The translations under genes and the position numbers were made by a program. 64,000 nucleotides of DNA from Methylohalobius crimeensis 10Ki (GTDB taxonomy: Bacteria; Pseudomonadota; Gammaproteobacteria; Methylococcales; Methylothermaceae), in contig NZ_ATXB01000001.1 in assembly GCF_000421465.1 (NCBI RefSeq), forward strand, positions 682,001-746,000, given 5' to 3'. A model generated the notes under the pieces. That model ran no database searches and was not told the origin of the DNA. It saw only the letters and a list, made by a program, of their open reading frames with translations. How positions within the stretch are numbered: position 1 is the first letter of the stretch; each line of letters begins with the position of its first letter. This document shows, piece after piece, positions 9,798 through 19,712 of this stretch.

Positions 9798-11108
9798 ATG
9801 AATCAACCTGTGACCCATCTGCAATCCGATTACAAGGTCGCCGATCTCTCCTTGGCCGACTGGGGGCGCAAGGAAATCCAAATCGCCGAGACGGAAATGC
9901 CCGGTCTGGTTGCCCTGCGCAAGGAATACGGCGGACAGAAACCCCTGCAAGGGGCACGCATCGCCGGCTGTCTGCACATGACCATTCAGACCGCGGTGCT
10001 GATCGAAACCCTGGTGGAACTGGGGGCCGAGGTGCGCTGGTCCTCCTGCAATATATTTTCCACCCAGGACCACGCCGCCGCCGCCATCGCCGCCACCGGC
10101 GTTCCCGTGTTCGCCTGGAAAGGGGAGACCGAGGAGGAATACTGGTGGTGCATCGAGCAGACTATCTTTGGTCCCGACGATTGGCGCCCCAATATGCTGC
10201 TCGACGACGGCGGGGACCTGACCCAGGTGATGCACGAAAAACATCCCGAGTTGCTCGAAAACGTGCGCGGCGTGTCGGAGGAGACCACCACCGGTGTTCA
10301 CCGCCTGTATGAAATGATGCGCGAGGGCAGCCTGAAGTGCCCGGCCTTCAATGTCAACGATTCGGTCACCAAATCCAAGTTCGACAATCTGTACGGTTGC
10401 CGCGAATCCCTGCTGGACGGCATCAAGCGCGCCACCGACGTGATGATCGCGGGCAAGATCGCGGTGGTGCTGGGGTACGGCGATGTGGGGAAAGGCTGCG
10501 CCCAGTCCTTAAGGGGCCAAGGCGCGACGGTCTGGGTGACCGAGATCGATCCCATCTGCGCCCTCCAGGCGGCGATGGAAGGTTACCGGGTGGTGACCAT
10601 GGAAGAGGCCGCATCGGTGGCCGACATTTTCGTCACCGCCACCGGCAATTATCACGTGATCACTCACGACGACATGCTGACGATGAAAAACAACGCCATC
10701 GTCTGCAACATCGGTCACTTCGACAACGAAATCGATGTGGCTTCCCTGCACCAGTATGAATGGGAAAACATCAAGCCGCAGGTGGACCATGTGATCTTTC
10801 CCGACGGCAAGCGGATCATCCTGCTCGCCGAAGGCCGCCTGGTGAACCTGGGTTGCGCCACCGGGCATCCCAGCTTCGTGATGTCCAATTCCTTCAGCAA
10901 CCAGGTCATGGCCCAGATCGAGTTGTGGAGCCATCCGGGCAAATACGAGCATAAAGTCTACGTGCTGCCCAAGGCTCTGGACGAGAAGGTGGCACGCTTC
11001 CATCTGGATAAGCTGGGGGCCAAATTGACCCGTCTGACCCAAGCCCAGGCCGCGTATATCGGGGTGCCGGTGGCCGGGCCGTTCAAGTCCGACCATTATC
11101 GGTATTGA
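9798..11108 (+). CDS. ahcY: Adenosylhomocysteinase (SAH hydrolase)
   Basis: 436 residues. It hydrolyses S-adenosylhomocysteine to homocysteine and adenosine, clearing the by-product of SAM-dependent methylation. It has the NAD-binding Rossmann motif GYGDVGKG, the family segment [13 protein letters not shown], and the canonical C-terminal ending KSDHYRY. GAGGGAG precedes the ATG. The short metK-ahcY gap (32 bases) leaves no room for an SAH riboswitch. Its TGA overlaps the metF ATG by one base (TGATG). This replaces the Pfs/LuxS route in this organism, at least for these genes. Confidence 0.98.
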   Translation: MNQPVTHLQSDYKVADLSLADWGRKEIQIAETEMPGLVALRKEYGGQKPLQGARIAGCLHMTIQTAVLIETLVELGAEVRWSSCNIFSTQDHAAAAIAATGVPVFAWKGETEEEYWWCIEQTIFGPDDWRPNMLLDDGGDLTQVMHEKHPELLENVRGVSEETTTGVHRLYEMMREGSLKCPAFNVNDSVTKSKFDNLYGCRESLLDGIKRATDVMIAGKIAVVLGYGDVGKGCAQSLRGQGATVWVTEIDPICALQAAMEGYRVVTMEEAASVADIFVTATGNYHVITHDDMLTMKNNAIVCNIGHFDNEIDVASLHQYEWENIKPQVDHVIFPDGKRIILLAEGRLVNLGCATGHPSFVMSNSFSNQVMAQIELWSHPGKYEHKVYVLPKALDEKVARFHLDKLGAKLTRLTQAQAAYIGVPVAGPFKSDHYRY

Positions 11109-11947
11109 TGAAGACCAATCTCAGTTTCGAATTTTTCCCGCCCCGTTCGGCCAAGATCGCCGCTCAGCTTCGGGATACCTATCATGCCCTGGCCCGCCTC
11201 GATCCGGTGTATTTTTCGGTCACCTACGGGGCGGGCGGCAGCACGCGCGACAAAACCCTGGAAACGGTCTTGGAGATTCGGCGGGAAACCGGCCTCGAAG
11301 CGGTGCCTCATTTATCCTGCATCGGTTCCAGCCAAGAGGAAATCCGCCGAATTTTAGCTCAGTATCGAGAAAACGGCATTCGACGGATCGTCGCGCTCAG
11401 GGGAGACTTGCCTTCGGGCATGCGCGCCGACGGCGATTTCCGCTACGCCAGCGAGCTGGTGAAGTTTGTCCGCGCCGAGACCGGCGATTACTTTCATATC
11501 GAGGTGGCCGCTTACCCCGAGGCCCATCCCCAAGCCGCCAGCTACAAGGCGGATTTGCGGGCCTTCCAACGCAAGGTGGAAGCCGGCGCCGACGGGGCGA
11601 TCACCCAGTATTTCTACAATCCCGACGCGTATTTCTATTTCCTCGAGGACTGCCGGCGCGAGGGGATCGAGATTCCCATCGTTCCGGGCATCATGCCGAT
11701 CACCAACTATCAACAATTGGCGCGCTTCTCGGATCTGTGCGGGGCCGAAATCCCCCGCTGGATCCGTAAGCAATTGGAATCTTTCGGCGACGACTTGGAG
11801 TCCATTCGCGCTTTCGGGGTGGACGTGGTGACGGGGCTCTGCGACAAATTGCTTCAAGGCGGTGCGCCGGGATTGCATTTTTACACCCTGAATCGGGCCG
11901 AACCCACCCTGGCCATTTGCCGCAATCTGGATTTGGTTCCCCGATGA
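11108..11947 (+). CDS. metF: 5,10-methylenetetrahydrofolate reductase
   Basis: 279 residues of the FAD-dependent TIM-barrel enzyme that makes 5-methyl-THF for methionine synthesis. Markers: LSFEFFPPRS at the N-terminus, SVTYGAGGSTRD, HLSCIGSS, RIVALRGDLPSG, and PGIMPITNY. The ATG overlaps the ahcY stop by one base, and its own stop overlaps the next ATG (ATGA). With metK and ahcY it completes three steps of the activated methyl cycle in one operon. Confidence 0.97.
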   Translation: MKTNLSFEFFPPRSAKIAAQLRDTYHALARLDPVYFSVTYGAGGSTRDKTLETVLEIRRETGLEAVPHLSCIGSSQEEIRRILAQYRENGIRRIVALRGDLPSGMRADGDFRYASELVKFVRAETGDYFHIEVAAYPEAHPQAASYKADLRAFQRKVEAGADGAITQYFYNPDAYFYFLEDCRREGIEIPIVPGIMPITNYQQLARFSDLCGAEIPRWIRKQLESFGDDLESIRAFGVDVVTGLCDKLLQGGAPGLHFYTLNRAEPTLAICRNLDLVPR

Positions 11948-12189
11948 AGTGCTATATTTATCGTTCCCGCAAACAAGACGAAATGTATCTGTACCTTCGG
12001 GAAAGGGGTGATTTTTCCGATGTGCCGGCGGAGTTGATGGCTTATTTCGTCAATCCCGTCTTCGTCTTCGAATTGGAGTTGTCACCCGAGCGCAAGCTCG
12101 CGCGGGAAAATGTCGCGGCGGTTATGGAACATTTGGCAACCGAGGGCTTCCATTTGCAGATGCCGCCTCCTCGAGAATCCTTGAATTGA
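11944..12189 (+). CDS. YcgL domain protein
   Basis: 81 residues beginning MKCYIYRSRKQDEMYLY and ending near LQMPPP, matching the small YcgL family found across Gammaproteobacteria; its biochemical role is not established. It overlaps metF by four bases (ATGA) and ends directly against the rsmE GTG, so it is translated from the same operon. Length fits the family (about 80-110). Confidence 0.85.
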   Translation: MKCYIYRSRKQDEMYLYLRERGDFSDVPAELMAYFVNPVFVFELELSPERKLARENVAAVMEHLATEGFHLQMPPPRESLN

Positions 12190-12915
12190 GTGCGCGTTTC
12201 CCGTTTGTACCTTTCCGAGCCGCTGGAAACCGGTCTTGAACTTGCGGTGACCGGTGAACGGGCCCATTATCTCGCCAATGTGCTGCGTCTTCGGGCGGGC
12301 GCTTCTTTGACCGTATTCAACGGTCGGGGCGGGGAGTACGGTGCTGAACTGCTCGCCGCGAACCGCCGCCAGGTTCGCCTGAAGATCGGTGCCAAGCGGG
12401 CGCGAGAGGCGGAGTCGCCGCTCCAGACTCAATTGGGCTTGGCGGTCGCCAAAGGCGAGCGGATGGATTGGGCGGTTCAAAAAGCGGTGGAGTTGGGGGT
12501 GACCGAGATCTTCCCCCTTCTGACCGAGCATGGCAATGTCCAGCTCAAGGGGGGCAAGCCGGAGCGCAAGCGCCAGCATTGGCGGAAAATAGCCGTCGCC
12601 GCCTGCGAGCAGTGCGGTCGCAACCGCATTCCCGAGATCGGCCCGCCTGAGCGTTTTGATGCTTGGCTCGACTCCTGGCACGGCGGTGTGCTGCTCGATC
12701 CCGGCGGTATTCCATTCCCGGATCTGGCACCGCCGAAAGGACGGTTAATTTTGCTGATCGGTCCCGAGGGTGGGCTGAGTCCGGAAGAATGCCGGCGGGC
12801 GCAGGATCGGGGGTTTGTGCCGGCGCGGCTGGGGCCGCGGATCTTGCGGGTAGAGACGGCGGTGGCGGCCGCCCTGAGCGCCGCGCAGGTGCTTTGGGGC
12901 GATGGCGGTAGTTAA
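12190..12915 (+). CDS. rsmE: 16S rRNA (uracil1498-N3)-methyltransferase RsmE
   Basis: 241 residues, GTG start immediately after the previous stop. N-terminal PUA-like domain (ERAHYLANVLRLRAG) and C-terminal SPOUT methyltransferase with the knot segments LIGPEGGLSPEE and LGPRILRVETA. It uses SAM to methylate U1498 in 16S rRNA. Being last in the metK-ahcY-metF operon, a SAM consumer is made with the enzymes that make SAM and recycle SAH. Confidence 0.95.
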   Translation: MRVSRLYLSEPLETGLELAVTGERAHYLANVLRLRAGASLTVFNGRGGEYGAELLAANRRQVRLKIGAKRAREAESPLQTQLGLAVAKGERMDWAVQKAVELGVTEIFPLLTEHGNVQLKGGKPERKRQHWRKIAVAACEQCGRNRIPEIGPPERFDAWLDSWHGGVLLDPGGIPFPDLAPPKGRLILLIGPEGGLSPEECRRAQDRGFVPARLGPRILRVETAVAAALSAAQVLWGDGGS

Positions 12916-13056
12916 TCGGGCTGGAAGGGGAGGCGCTCTCGCCCAGACCGGGAAATTCTATTTTGCTCAAGGGTGGCGCCTTTGGGAAGACAAATCGCCG
13001 TCGTTTGGGTTACGCTTCGCCTAAGTCGACCCAAGTAACCGCCGAACGGAGTGTGT

Positions 13057-14319
13057 ATGCGCATCTATAATTTATTTCCCTTGCTCGCCGGCCCGGTCTC
13101 GCATTGGCGACCACACTTGGAACGCGCCGCCGATCTCGGATTCAACTGGATTTTCGTCAACCCCATCCAGAAACCGGGCCGTTCCGGCAGTCTTTACTCC
13201 ATCAAGGATTATTTCCAAATTAACCCCGCCTTGGCCGACAAGCGCTCGGACCAATCGCCGGACGATCAGATCCGGGAGATGGTGGGGCGGGCGGAAGACT
13301 TGGGCCTCCGGATGATGCAGGATTTGGTGATCAATCACTGCGCCTACGATTCCCCCCTGTTGAAAGAACACCCCCAGTGGTTCGTCAAGGAAAAGGGGCG
13401 CATCGCGCACCCGTCGTGCATGGAGGATGGAAAAAAAGTCGTCTGGCGCGATCTGGCCAGTTTCGACCATCGGCATACCTCGGATCCCGAAGGCTTGTAT
13501 CGCTATTGCCGCTCCGTGGTCGACCATCTGATTGCGCTCGGTTTCAAGGGATTCCGTTGCGATGCCGCTTATCAGATTCCCGCCAAGTTCTGGCGCAAAC
13601 TGATCGGCGAAGTCAAGCGCGCCCATCCGGAGGTGGTTTTCATCGCCGAAACCTTGGGCTGCAGCGTCGATGAAACCAAGCAGACCGCCAGCGCCGGTTT
13701 CGATTATATTTACAACAGTTCCAAGTATTGGGATTTCTCCAGCCCCTGGCTGATGGAGCAATACGATCTGACCCGGGACACCGTCCCTTCCATCGGTTTT
13801 CCGGAAAGCCACGATACGCCCAGGTTGTACGCCGAATCCGGGCGGAACGTGGACGCCCTCAAGCAGCGCTACCTGTTCTCGGCCCTGTTTTCCGCTGGGG
13901 TGATGATGCCCATCGGCTATGAGTTCGGCTTCGAAAAACCCTTGCACGTGGTCAATACCAAGCCCCGGGATTGGGAACAAACGGAGGTGGATATCAGCGA
14001 TTTCATCCGTCATATCAACCGCGTCAAAAGTCGGCATCGGGTGTTTCAAGAAGAAAGCATCACCCAGATTCAGGGACATCCCAATCCGGCCATCTTATTG
14101 TTGTGGAAAGCCGCTTCCCAAAGGGGGGGAGAAGCGCTCATCATCCTCAATAAAAACCTCCACGGCCGCGAATATTTCTACACCGACGATTTGTACCAAT
14201 ACATTCAAAGCCGAAAGCCGCTTCACGACCTTTCACCGCAATGGGCGCTGGATTATTTGCCCACGCCTTTCGAGTTCGAGTTGGCTCCGGGAATGGGGCG
14301 GATCTTGGTGACGTCTTAA
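13057..14319 (+). CDS. GH13 (alpha-amylase family) glycoside hydrolase or transferase
   Basis: 420 residues with a (beta/alpha)8 GH13 catalytic domain. The catalytic triad is visible: nucleophile Asp169 in GFRCDAAY, acid/base Glu198 in FIAETLG, and Asp253 in ESHDTPR. The N-terminal MRIYNLFPLLAGP and LGFNWIFVNPI place it near the maltosyltransferase/GlgE-like or amylase subfamilies, but I cannot assign a substrate. There is no signal peptide, so it acts in the cytoplasm, consistent with storage glucan metabolism alongside glgA 117 bases downstream. I chose the ATG at 13057 because GGAG lies 7 bases upstream; an in-frame GTG lies two codons earlier. Confidence 0.85.
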   Translation: MRIYNLFPLLAGPVSHWRPHLERAADLGFNWIFVNPIQKPGRSGSLYSIKDYFQINPALADKRSDQSPDDQIREMVGRAEDLGLRMMQDLVINHCAYDSPLLKEHPQWFVKEKGRIAHPSCMEDGKKVVWRDLASFDHRHTSDPEGLYRYCRSVVDHLIALGFKGFRCDAAYQIPAKFWRKLIGEVKRAHPEVVFIAETLGCSVDETKQTASAGFDYIYNSSKYWDFSSPWLMEQYDLTRDTVPSIGFPESHDTPRLYAESGRNVDALKQRYLFSALFSAGVMMPIGYEFGFEKPLHVVNTKPRDWEQTEVDISDFIRHINRVKSRHRVFQEESITQIQGHPNPAILLLWKAASQRGGEALIILNKNLHGREYFYTDDLYQYIQSRKPLHDLSPQWALDYLPTPFEFELAPGMGRILVTS

Positions 14320-14436
14320 CCCCGCGTTTCCCTGATGCGACGGATGGCTTAAACTACTTGAGGAGGCGCCGCTCTGCTCGAGAAAGAAGCGGCCTGGCGA
14401 ATCTTGGAATCGTGTCGATAACTCTGGTAGAACCCT

Positions 14437-16479
14437 ATGACCAAAAAGACCCCGCGTCGCAGCACTCATCAAAACAAGAAACAAACATCGTCTCGTAAGC
14501 CCGCGGAGAAGACCGACCAGAAAAAGAAAACCGGCAATGCACGGTCGCGGAGTCAAACGTCTCCATCCAAGGCGGCCGGTAAATCCCCCGCTTCGGAATC
14601 CTCGGAGGTGACGGGAGGGTCGGCCGCTTCCCTTGACGATTCGAGCCCATCGAAAGAGGCAAAGTCAAAAGCCTCGGAAAAAGCCAAGGGCGACGGGGCG
14701 AGCCGAAAAGAAACAGCGACCGATCAGAGCGCTGCTTCTCCCTCCGAGAAGAAAAAAGAAACGGCGCGTCAATCCACGCCGCCGGCTCCCGGCATTCCGA
14801 AAGAGGTGGATCAGGAAGAGGGCGGAGTCGCCTTTTCACCCGCCGAATCTGCACCAGAAGCTCAGGAGCCCGCAGCGAAGCGGGAGCCGGAGCCCGTTGA
14901 ACCCGCCGTGTCCCGGGCCGAACCCGAACCCGAACCCGAACGCTCCACGCCCGAGCCGGCGCCCGAACCTAGTGAGCCGCAGCCTGCAATGAATGCCATA
15001 CCTTCCTTGTTTGTCGTGCATGTCACTCCCGAGCTCGCCCCGGTCGCCAAGGTCGGGGGGTTGGCGGATGTGGTGTTCGGTTTGAGCAACGAGATGGAAA
15101 TTCGCGGCAATCACGTGGAAATCATCCTGCCCAAGTACGATAGCCTGCGCTACGACCACGTTTGGGGTATGACCGAAGCCTATCAGGATCTCTGGGTGCC
15201 CTGGTACGGCGGAGCGATTCATTGCACCGTTTATTTCGGTTTTGTCCACGGACGCAAATGCTTCTTCATCGAACCCCATTCCCAGGACAATTTCTTCAAC
15301 CGGGGATGTATTTACGGTTTCCACGACGACATATTGCGGTTCGCCTTTTTCTCGCGGGCGGCGATGGAGTTTTTATTGAAGTCCGGCAAGAATCCGGACA
15401 TCATTCATTGCCACGATTGGCAGACCGCCTTGGTGCCGGTGTTCCTGTACGAGATCTACAAATTCCTGGGGATGGGGCATCCGCGGGTTTGTTATACCAT
15501 TCATAATTTCAAGCATCAGGGGGTGACGGGCGCGGAGGTGCTTCATGCCGCCGGCCTCAATCGTCCCGAATATTATTTCCATTACGACCGGCTCCAGGAC
15601 AACCATAATCCGCACGCCCTCAATTTAATGAAAGGCGGGGTGGTGTACTCCAATTTCATCACCACCGTGTCGCCGCGCTATGCCATGGAGGTCAAGGATG
15701 AGGGGCAGGGCTTCGGCTTGGAACCGACCCTCCATATTCATCATCAAAAATACGGCGGGGTGGTGAACGGGATCGACTACCACGTGTGGAATCCGGAAAT
15801 CGACCGCTATATTCCGGTGCACTACGGTTTCGACAGCCTGGACGACAAGTACCAAAACAAAAGAGCCCTGCGCGATCGGCTCCTGCTCGCCGACAACGAA
15901 AAGCCGATTGTCGCCTTCATCGGGCGCCTGGACCCTCAAAAGGGCTTGGAACTGGTCCGTCACGCCATCTTCTACACCTTCCATCAGCGCGGTCAATTCG
16001 TTCTACTCGGCTCCAGCCCCGACGAACAGATCAACGGCTACTTCTGGGGCTTGAAGCACCAGCTCAATGAAAGCCCGGACTGCCATATCGAACTTGGTTT
16101 CGACGAGGAATTGGCCCATCTCATCTATGCGGGGGCGGATATGGTCCTCGTGCCGAGTCGTTTCGAGCCGTGCGGACTCACCCAGTTGATTGCCATGCGT
16201 TACGGCACCATTCCCGTTGTCCGGGAGATTGGCGGCCTGGCCGACACCGTCCACGACAAGGACTTTTCCCATCGCCCCCTCCATGAGCGAAATGGCTATG
16301 TGTTCAAGGACTACGATTACAGCGGCCTGGAATCCGCTCTCGGCAGGGCGATCAGTTGTTACTACGATTATCCGGAGCATTTCCGGGAGTTGATGAAAAA
16401 TGCCATGCGCTACGACTACTCCTGGAAACATCCCGGTCAGGATTATCTCAACATCTACGATTACATCCGGGAAAAATAG
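14437..16479 (+). CDS. glgA: Glycogen synthase (GT5) with long disordered N-terminal extension
   Basis: 680 residues. Residues 185-680 are a normal GT5 ADP-glucose glycogen synthase of about 496 residues, with the substrate motif KVGGLADVV, FIGRLDPQKGL, and the C-terminal PSRFEPCGLTQLIAMRYG. The first 184 residues are low complexity: Lys/Ser/Thr rich, then Glu/Pro rich with EPEPEP runs, and look intrinsically disordered. An internal Met185 directly before the domain could be an alternative start, but it lacks a ribosome site, and the extension has no stop in frame. It is next to the GH13 gene, pointing to glycogen or glucan metabolism. Confidence 0.9.
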   Translation: MTKKTPRRSTHQNKKQTSSRKPAEKTDQKKKTGNARSRSQTSPSKAAGKSPASESSEVTGGSAASLDDSSPSKEAKSKASEKAKGDGASRKETATDQSAASPSEKKKETARQSTPPAPGIPKEVDQEEGGVAFSPAESAPEAQEPAAKREPEPVEPAVSRAEPEPEPERSTPEPAPEPSEPQPAMNAIPSLFVVHVTPELAPVAKVGGLADVVFGLSNEMEIRGNHVEIILPKYDSLRYDHVWGMTEAYQDLWVPWYGGAIHCTVYFGFVHGRKCFFIEPHSQDNFFNRGCIYGFHDDILRFAFFSRAAMEFLLKSGKNPDIIHCHDWQTALVPVFLYEIYKFLGMGHPRVCYTIHNFKHQGVTGAEVLHAAGLNRPEYYFHYDRLQDNHNPHALNLMKGGVVYSNFITTVSPRYAMEVKDEGQGFGLEPTLHIHHQKYGGVVNGIDYHVWNPEIDRYIPVHYGFDSLDDKYQNKRALRDRLLLADNEKPIVAFIGRLDPQKGLELVRHAIFYTFHQRGQFVLLGSSPDEQINGYFWGLKHQLNESPDCHIELGFDEELAHLIYAGADMVLVPSRFEPCGLTQLIAMRYGTIPVVREIGGLADTVHDKDFSHRPLHERNGYVFKDYDYSGLESALGRAISCYYDYPEHFRELMKNAMRYDYSWKHPGQDYLNIYDYIREK

Positions 16480-16599
16480 GCCCGAATGCTTGAGTGATTT
16501 AATCCCGCTTTTTCCCGGGGCGCGTCGAAAGGTGTAATTAAACGGTTCGACGATCCAAGTCATGGGCGCGCGGGGAAGAAAGGGGCGTGAGGCGGGGTA

Positions 16600-16674
16600 A
16601 TGTTGGCGAGCGTCATCAGTGGTATCAAGCCCTCAGAAGCCGGGGAGGGCGTTCCGGGACACGCTGTGAATACC
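16600..16674. repeat. Interspersed repeat, copy B
   Basis: In the 248-bp gap between glgA and the next gene, TGTTGGCGA is followed after 14 bases by ATCAAGCCC and after about 15 bases by GGCGTTCC. These are the same three blocks with the same first spacing as inside copy A at 1040-1095. Outer arms differ from copy A. I see no gene in this gap. Confidence 0.6.
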
Positions 16675-16727
16675 TTCTTATGTGGGAAAGGCTGCAAAAC
16701 ATCGTTTTAATATCTCAAGTGTAGATC

Positions 16728-17852
16728 ATGGTCGATCCCCATCAGCTATTTACCCGCCTCCTGCTGCAACTCTACGGACGGGCCAACGCGATTTTCGCCG
16801 TCCATTGCGCCTTTGCGTCCCTGCTCGCCTGGTTTCTCTGGTTCGAATTGTCCCGTCCCCTCTTTTTCGTGTGGTCGGTGGTCGTGGCGGCCGGCGGTTT
16901 ATGGCAGTGGCTTGTGGGACGCGCCACCCTGCGGCGTCTCGCCAATCTGACGGTTACCGGCGGAACGATTGTCCCGCACGTGGTGGCGGCCGGTGCCGGC
17001 GGAATCAGTTTCGGGATGACGGCATTGCTGTTCCCCGGTTTGTCTTTGGCCACGAAAAATCTGATCATTTTGACGCTCGGGGTGATTGCCGCGACTTTCA
17101 TGCCCCGGTTGGCGGCGCTTCCGTCCGCTTTCGCCGCTTTTTTGACCGGAATCACGGGCCCCTTGTTGGCGGCGTTAATCCTCGCGGATGAAGCGTCTTT
17201 GCAGAGAATGATTCCGGTCGTGCTGCTTATGGCGGTCAGTTTGCTGTTCTCGGTTCGAACCATCCACGGTGAATTATTGGATGGGGTCTTGGTTCATTTC
17301 GGCCTTGAGAGCGCGGCAGGGGAAGATCAACTCACCCGCATCCCCAACCGTCGGCGCTTCGATCAGGCGCTGGAGTTGGAGTGGCGCCGCGCCTGCCGCG
17401 TCGGTGCGCCCATCTCCTTAGTCATGGTGGACGTGGATTTTTTCAAGAAATTCAACGACCGTTACGGCCACCAGGAAGGGGATCGTTGCCTGACCCAGGT
17501 CGCCCAGGCGCTCTTCCAATCGGCGCGGCGGATAACCGATTTGGTAGCCCGCTACGGCGGCGAGGAATTCGTGGTGTTGCTGAATCATACCGCCCGCGAT
17601 GATGCTTTCGATCTCTGCGAAAAAATGCGCATCGTGGTCGAGCAATACGCCATGCCCCATGCCGACTCTCCCCATGGACACGTAACCATCAGCATGGGCG
17701 GGGCGAGTGTTTTCGCGGACGAGAAAACCAATCCGCTCGAGTTGGTGAGGGCCGCGGACAAGGCGCTTTATCGAGCGAAGGCGAGCGGGCGAAATCGGGT
17801 GGTCTGGTACGATCCTGCCGTCGACGGTCGGGAGGAAATGCCGGCGGCTTGA
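16728..17852 (+). CDS. Membrane-bound diguanylate cyclase (GGDEF)
   Basis: 374 residues. The first 185 residues contain about six hydrophobic segments (a MASE-like sensor region whose ligand is unknown). A GGDEF domain follows, with GGEEF at 277-281 and an I-site RITD five residues before it; DVDFFKKFNDRYGH is intact, so active c-di-GMP synthesis with product inhibition is expected. It stands alone, convergent with the Tad pilus operon that ends 126 bases away. A link between c-di-GMP and pilus-based attachment is plausible but only inferred from adjacency. Confidence 0.88.
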   Translation: MVDPHQLFTRLLLQLYGRANAIFAVHCAFASLLAWFLWFELSRPLFFVWSVVVAAGGLWQWLVGRATLRRLANLTVTGGTIVPHVVAAGAGGISFGMTALLFPGLSLATKNLIILTLGVIAATFMPRLAALPSAFAAFLTGITGPLLAALILADEASLQRMIPVVLLMAVSLLFSVRTIHGELLDGVLVHFGLESAAGEDQLTRIPNRRRFDQALELEWRRACRVGAPISLVMVDVDFFKKFNDRYGHQEGDRCLTQVAQALFQSARRITDLVARYGGEEFVVLLNHTARDDAFDLCEKMRIVVEQYAMPHADSPHGHVTISMGGASVFADEKTNPLELVRAADKALYRAKASGRNRVVWYDPAVDGREEMPAA

Positions 17853-17977
17853 TGCCATGAACGGGTCCGGGAGCGTGCCCAGTGCGTTCGGAGGCATATT
17901 GGAGCGAGTCATGGAATTCGTGGCCCAGTCGGTCGTCCCGCCGTACCGAGGAAAGAGGCCTATCGGTCGGGATAATC

Positions 17978-19690
17978 TCAAATCAGTAAAGCGGGCTGAT
18001 CCACATCCAATTCGAACAGCTGCACGTCAAGCGAGCCAAGTTCGATCCCTAACAGCCGCAGCAGCGGATCCAGGATGGTTGTGCCTAATTGATTAAGGAG
18101 CGGTGCGAGCAACTGTCCGAGCAAAGCGTCTGCGATGAGCGTATCCAGAAGAGGCAGGGAAATTGCCCCCAGCAGTTTGACATCGATGTTCAAGTTGTCG
18201 CCGCTTCCGAGAGCGTTTCCCAGACTGTCGCCGATGCTGCTGGAAGCCCGTTGCGTCATGGGGAGGCTGTTTTCCTCGTCAAAAGTGTCCACTTCGAACT
18301 GCAATTGAGTCGAGTCGGAATTTTGCAGGGGCAGGTCGGCATTCACCGTCACGGTGGCTACGGAAACACGAGTAAGCAACAGGAGGGCAGATACATCGAT
18401 TCTCGCCCCAGGCGCGGTCGGGTCGACGGCTCGAACTAAGTTAAGCGAAGCAATGCCCGGCTGAGCGCCTATGGTGGCGACGGACCCTCCGTTACCGATC
18501 CGCCGACACTGGATTCTCTCGAGCCAGGCGCTTCCCTGGGCAACGTTTAATTGCAACGCTAGGTCCACCTCAGCGCGCACGCCGGCCAGCCCCGCAACGT
18601 TCAGGTCGATGGTACTGTGCACGGGGGTGAGCAGACGAATTTGGGCTGTGTGCATTTGGGTACGCCAATTGCCGTCTTCGTCCTTTCCCGGAGGACCGAT
18701 GACGATTTGAGGCGGTTCAATGACCTCGAGCGTGGTCTGGACATTGAGCAACCCCCCCGGCAAGCTGACGTTCAGAGGCAAGGACAGGGCGTTCTGACCG
18801 TTTGCCACCAAAGCGGTGGTAGTGATGAGATCGAGAAGGTTGATTGAAGCGTTGGCGGCTTCTTCCTGATTGGGTGCCGTCACTGCCAGGATGTCGCCGA
18901 AATTGGCGGAAAGGTTGGAGACTGCGGCGTTGGCCAAGGTTTGCATGGCCGCGATCACCGTGGCGTCGGCTACTCCGGAAGCGTTCACCGCATCGGCATA
19001 AATTTGCAGCCATTGGTTCAAGCCCAAGTCGGCGTCCAGCAGTTCGTTCACCGTCCCTACGCCCGCCGTCGCGTTCACCAGGTCGGCCAGCGTTAACGTC
19101 TGAATGTTTGCTATGCCGTTATAGGAAACCAGTTCGAGATTGACGCTTGATCCGAGCACGCCTCCCAACAACGCATTCAATAGAGCCGAGTCTTCGCTAT
19201 TGATGGAGGCCAACAAACTGCCGCCGGAAAAGCCCGCCAGGGCCTGGCGTCTGGCGACCGCGGATGCCCGGAGATTCACGGTTTCGCCGAAGATGCCGCC
19301 GGCCACCAGGCTGGCCGGTACGGAGTTTCCGGCGGTCACCTGCACGGCCATGGCGATGTCTGGGTCGGTGGCCTGAAACGTTCTGACGCCATCGGCATTC
19401 GTCAAAATATCGCCCAGCATCACCTCCAAGGTTCCGTCCGGACCCAGGCCGTTGCGGTCGGCGCTGGCCTGTGCCGCCGCCTGAACCGGAGCATGAGTCC
19501 CGTCGCCGCAGGCACCCGTTTGGGAAGCTGCGTCCAAGGCCGCCACATCGGCGATTTTCTGCAATCGTCGCTGTTCCATCATGATTCGACCGGTATCCAC
19601 CGACAAGACCGTGAACAGCACCGCGAGTCCCAGGGTCAATGCACCCCAAATTCCGATGACGCCGCGTTGGTGACGGGGGATACTTTTCAT
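17978..19690 (-). CDS. tadG: Tad pilus protein TadG-like (DUF2134)
   Basis: 570 residues. The N-terminus QRGVIGIWGALTLGLAVLFTVLSVDTGRI is a TadE/TadG-type membrane anchor, followed by RRLQKIADVAALDAA, typical of TadG proteins, and a long Ala/Leu/Asn/Gly-rich extracytoplasmic domain without a recognisable vWA MIDAS. TadG is thought to help anchor or assemble the Flp pilus. I placed the start at 19690 because upstream in-frame codons are an Arg/Pro-rich run with no family resemblance. Last gene of the tad operon. Confidence 0.8.
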   Translation of the reverse strand: MKSIPRHQRGVIGIWGALTLGLAVLFTVLSVDTGRIMMEQRRLQKIADVAALDAASQTGACGDGTHAPVQAAAQASADRNGLGPDGTLEVMLGDILTNADGVRTFQATDPDIAMAVQVTAGNSVPASLVAGGIFGETVNLRASAVARRQALAGFSGGSLLASINSEDSALLNALLGGVLGSSVNLELVSYNGIANIQTLTLADLVNATAGVGTVNELLDADLGLNQWLQIYADAVNASGVADATVIAAMQTLANAAVSNLSANFGDILAVTAPNQEEAANASINLLDLITTTALVANGQNALSLPLNVSLPGGLLNVQTTLEVIEPPQIVIGPPGKDEDGNWRTQMHTAQIRLLTPVHSTIDLNVAGLAGVRAEVDLALQLNVAQGSAWLERIQCRRIGNGGSVATIGAQPGIASLNLVRAVDPTAPGARIDVSALLLLTRVSVATVTVNADLPLQNSDSTQLQFEVDTFDEENSLPMTQRASSSIGDSLGNALGSGDNLNIDVKLLGAISLPLLDTLIADALLGQLLAPLLNQLGTTILDPLLRLLGIELGSLDVQLFELDVDQPALLI

Positions 19691-19712
19691 CCTGGCTGGT
19701 CTCGGGTCGGTT

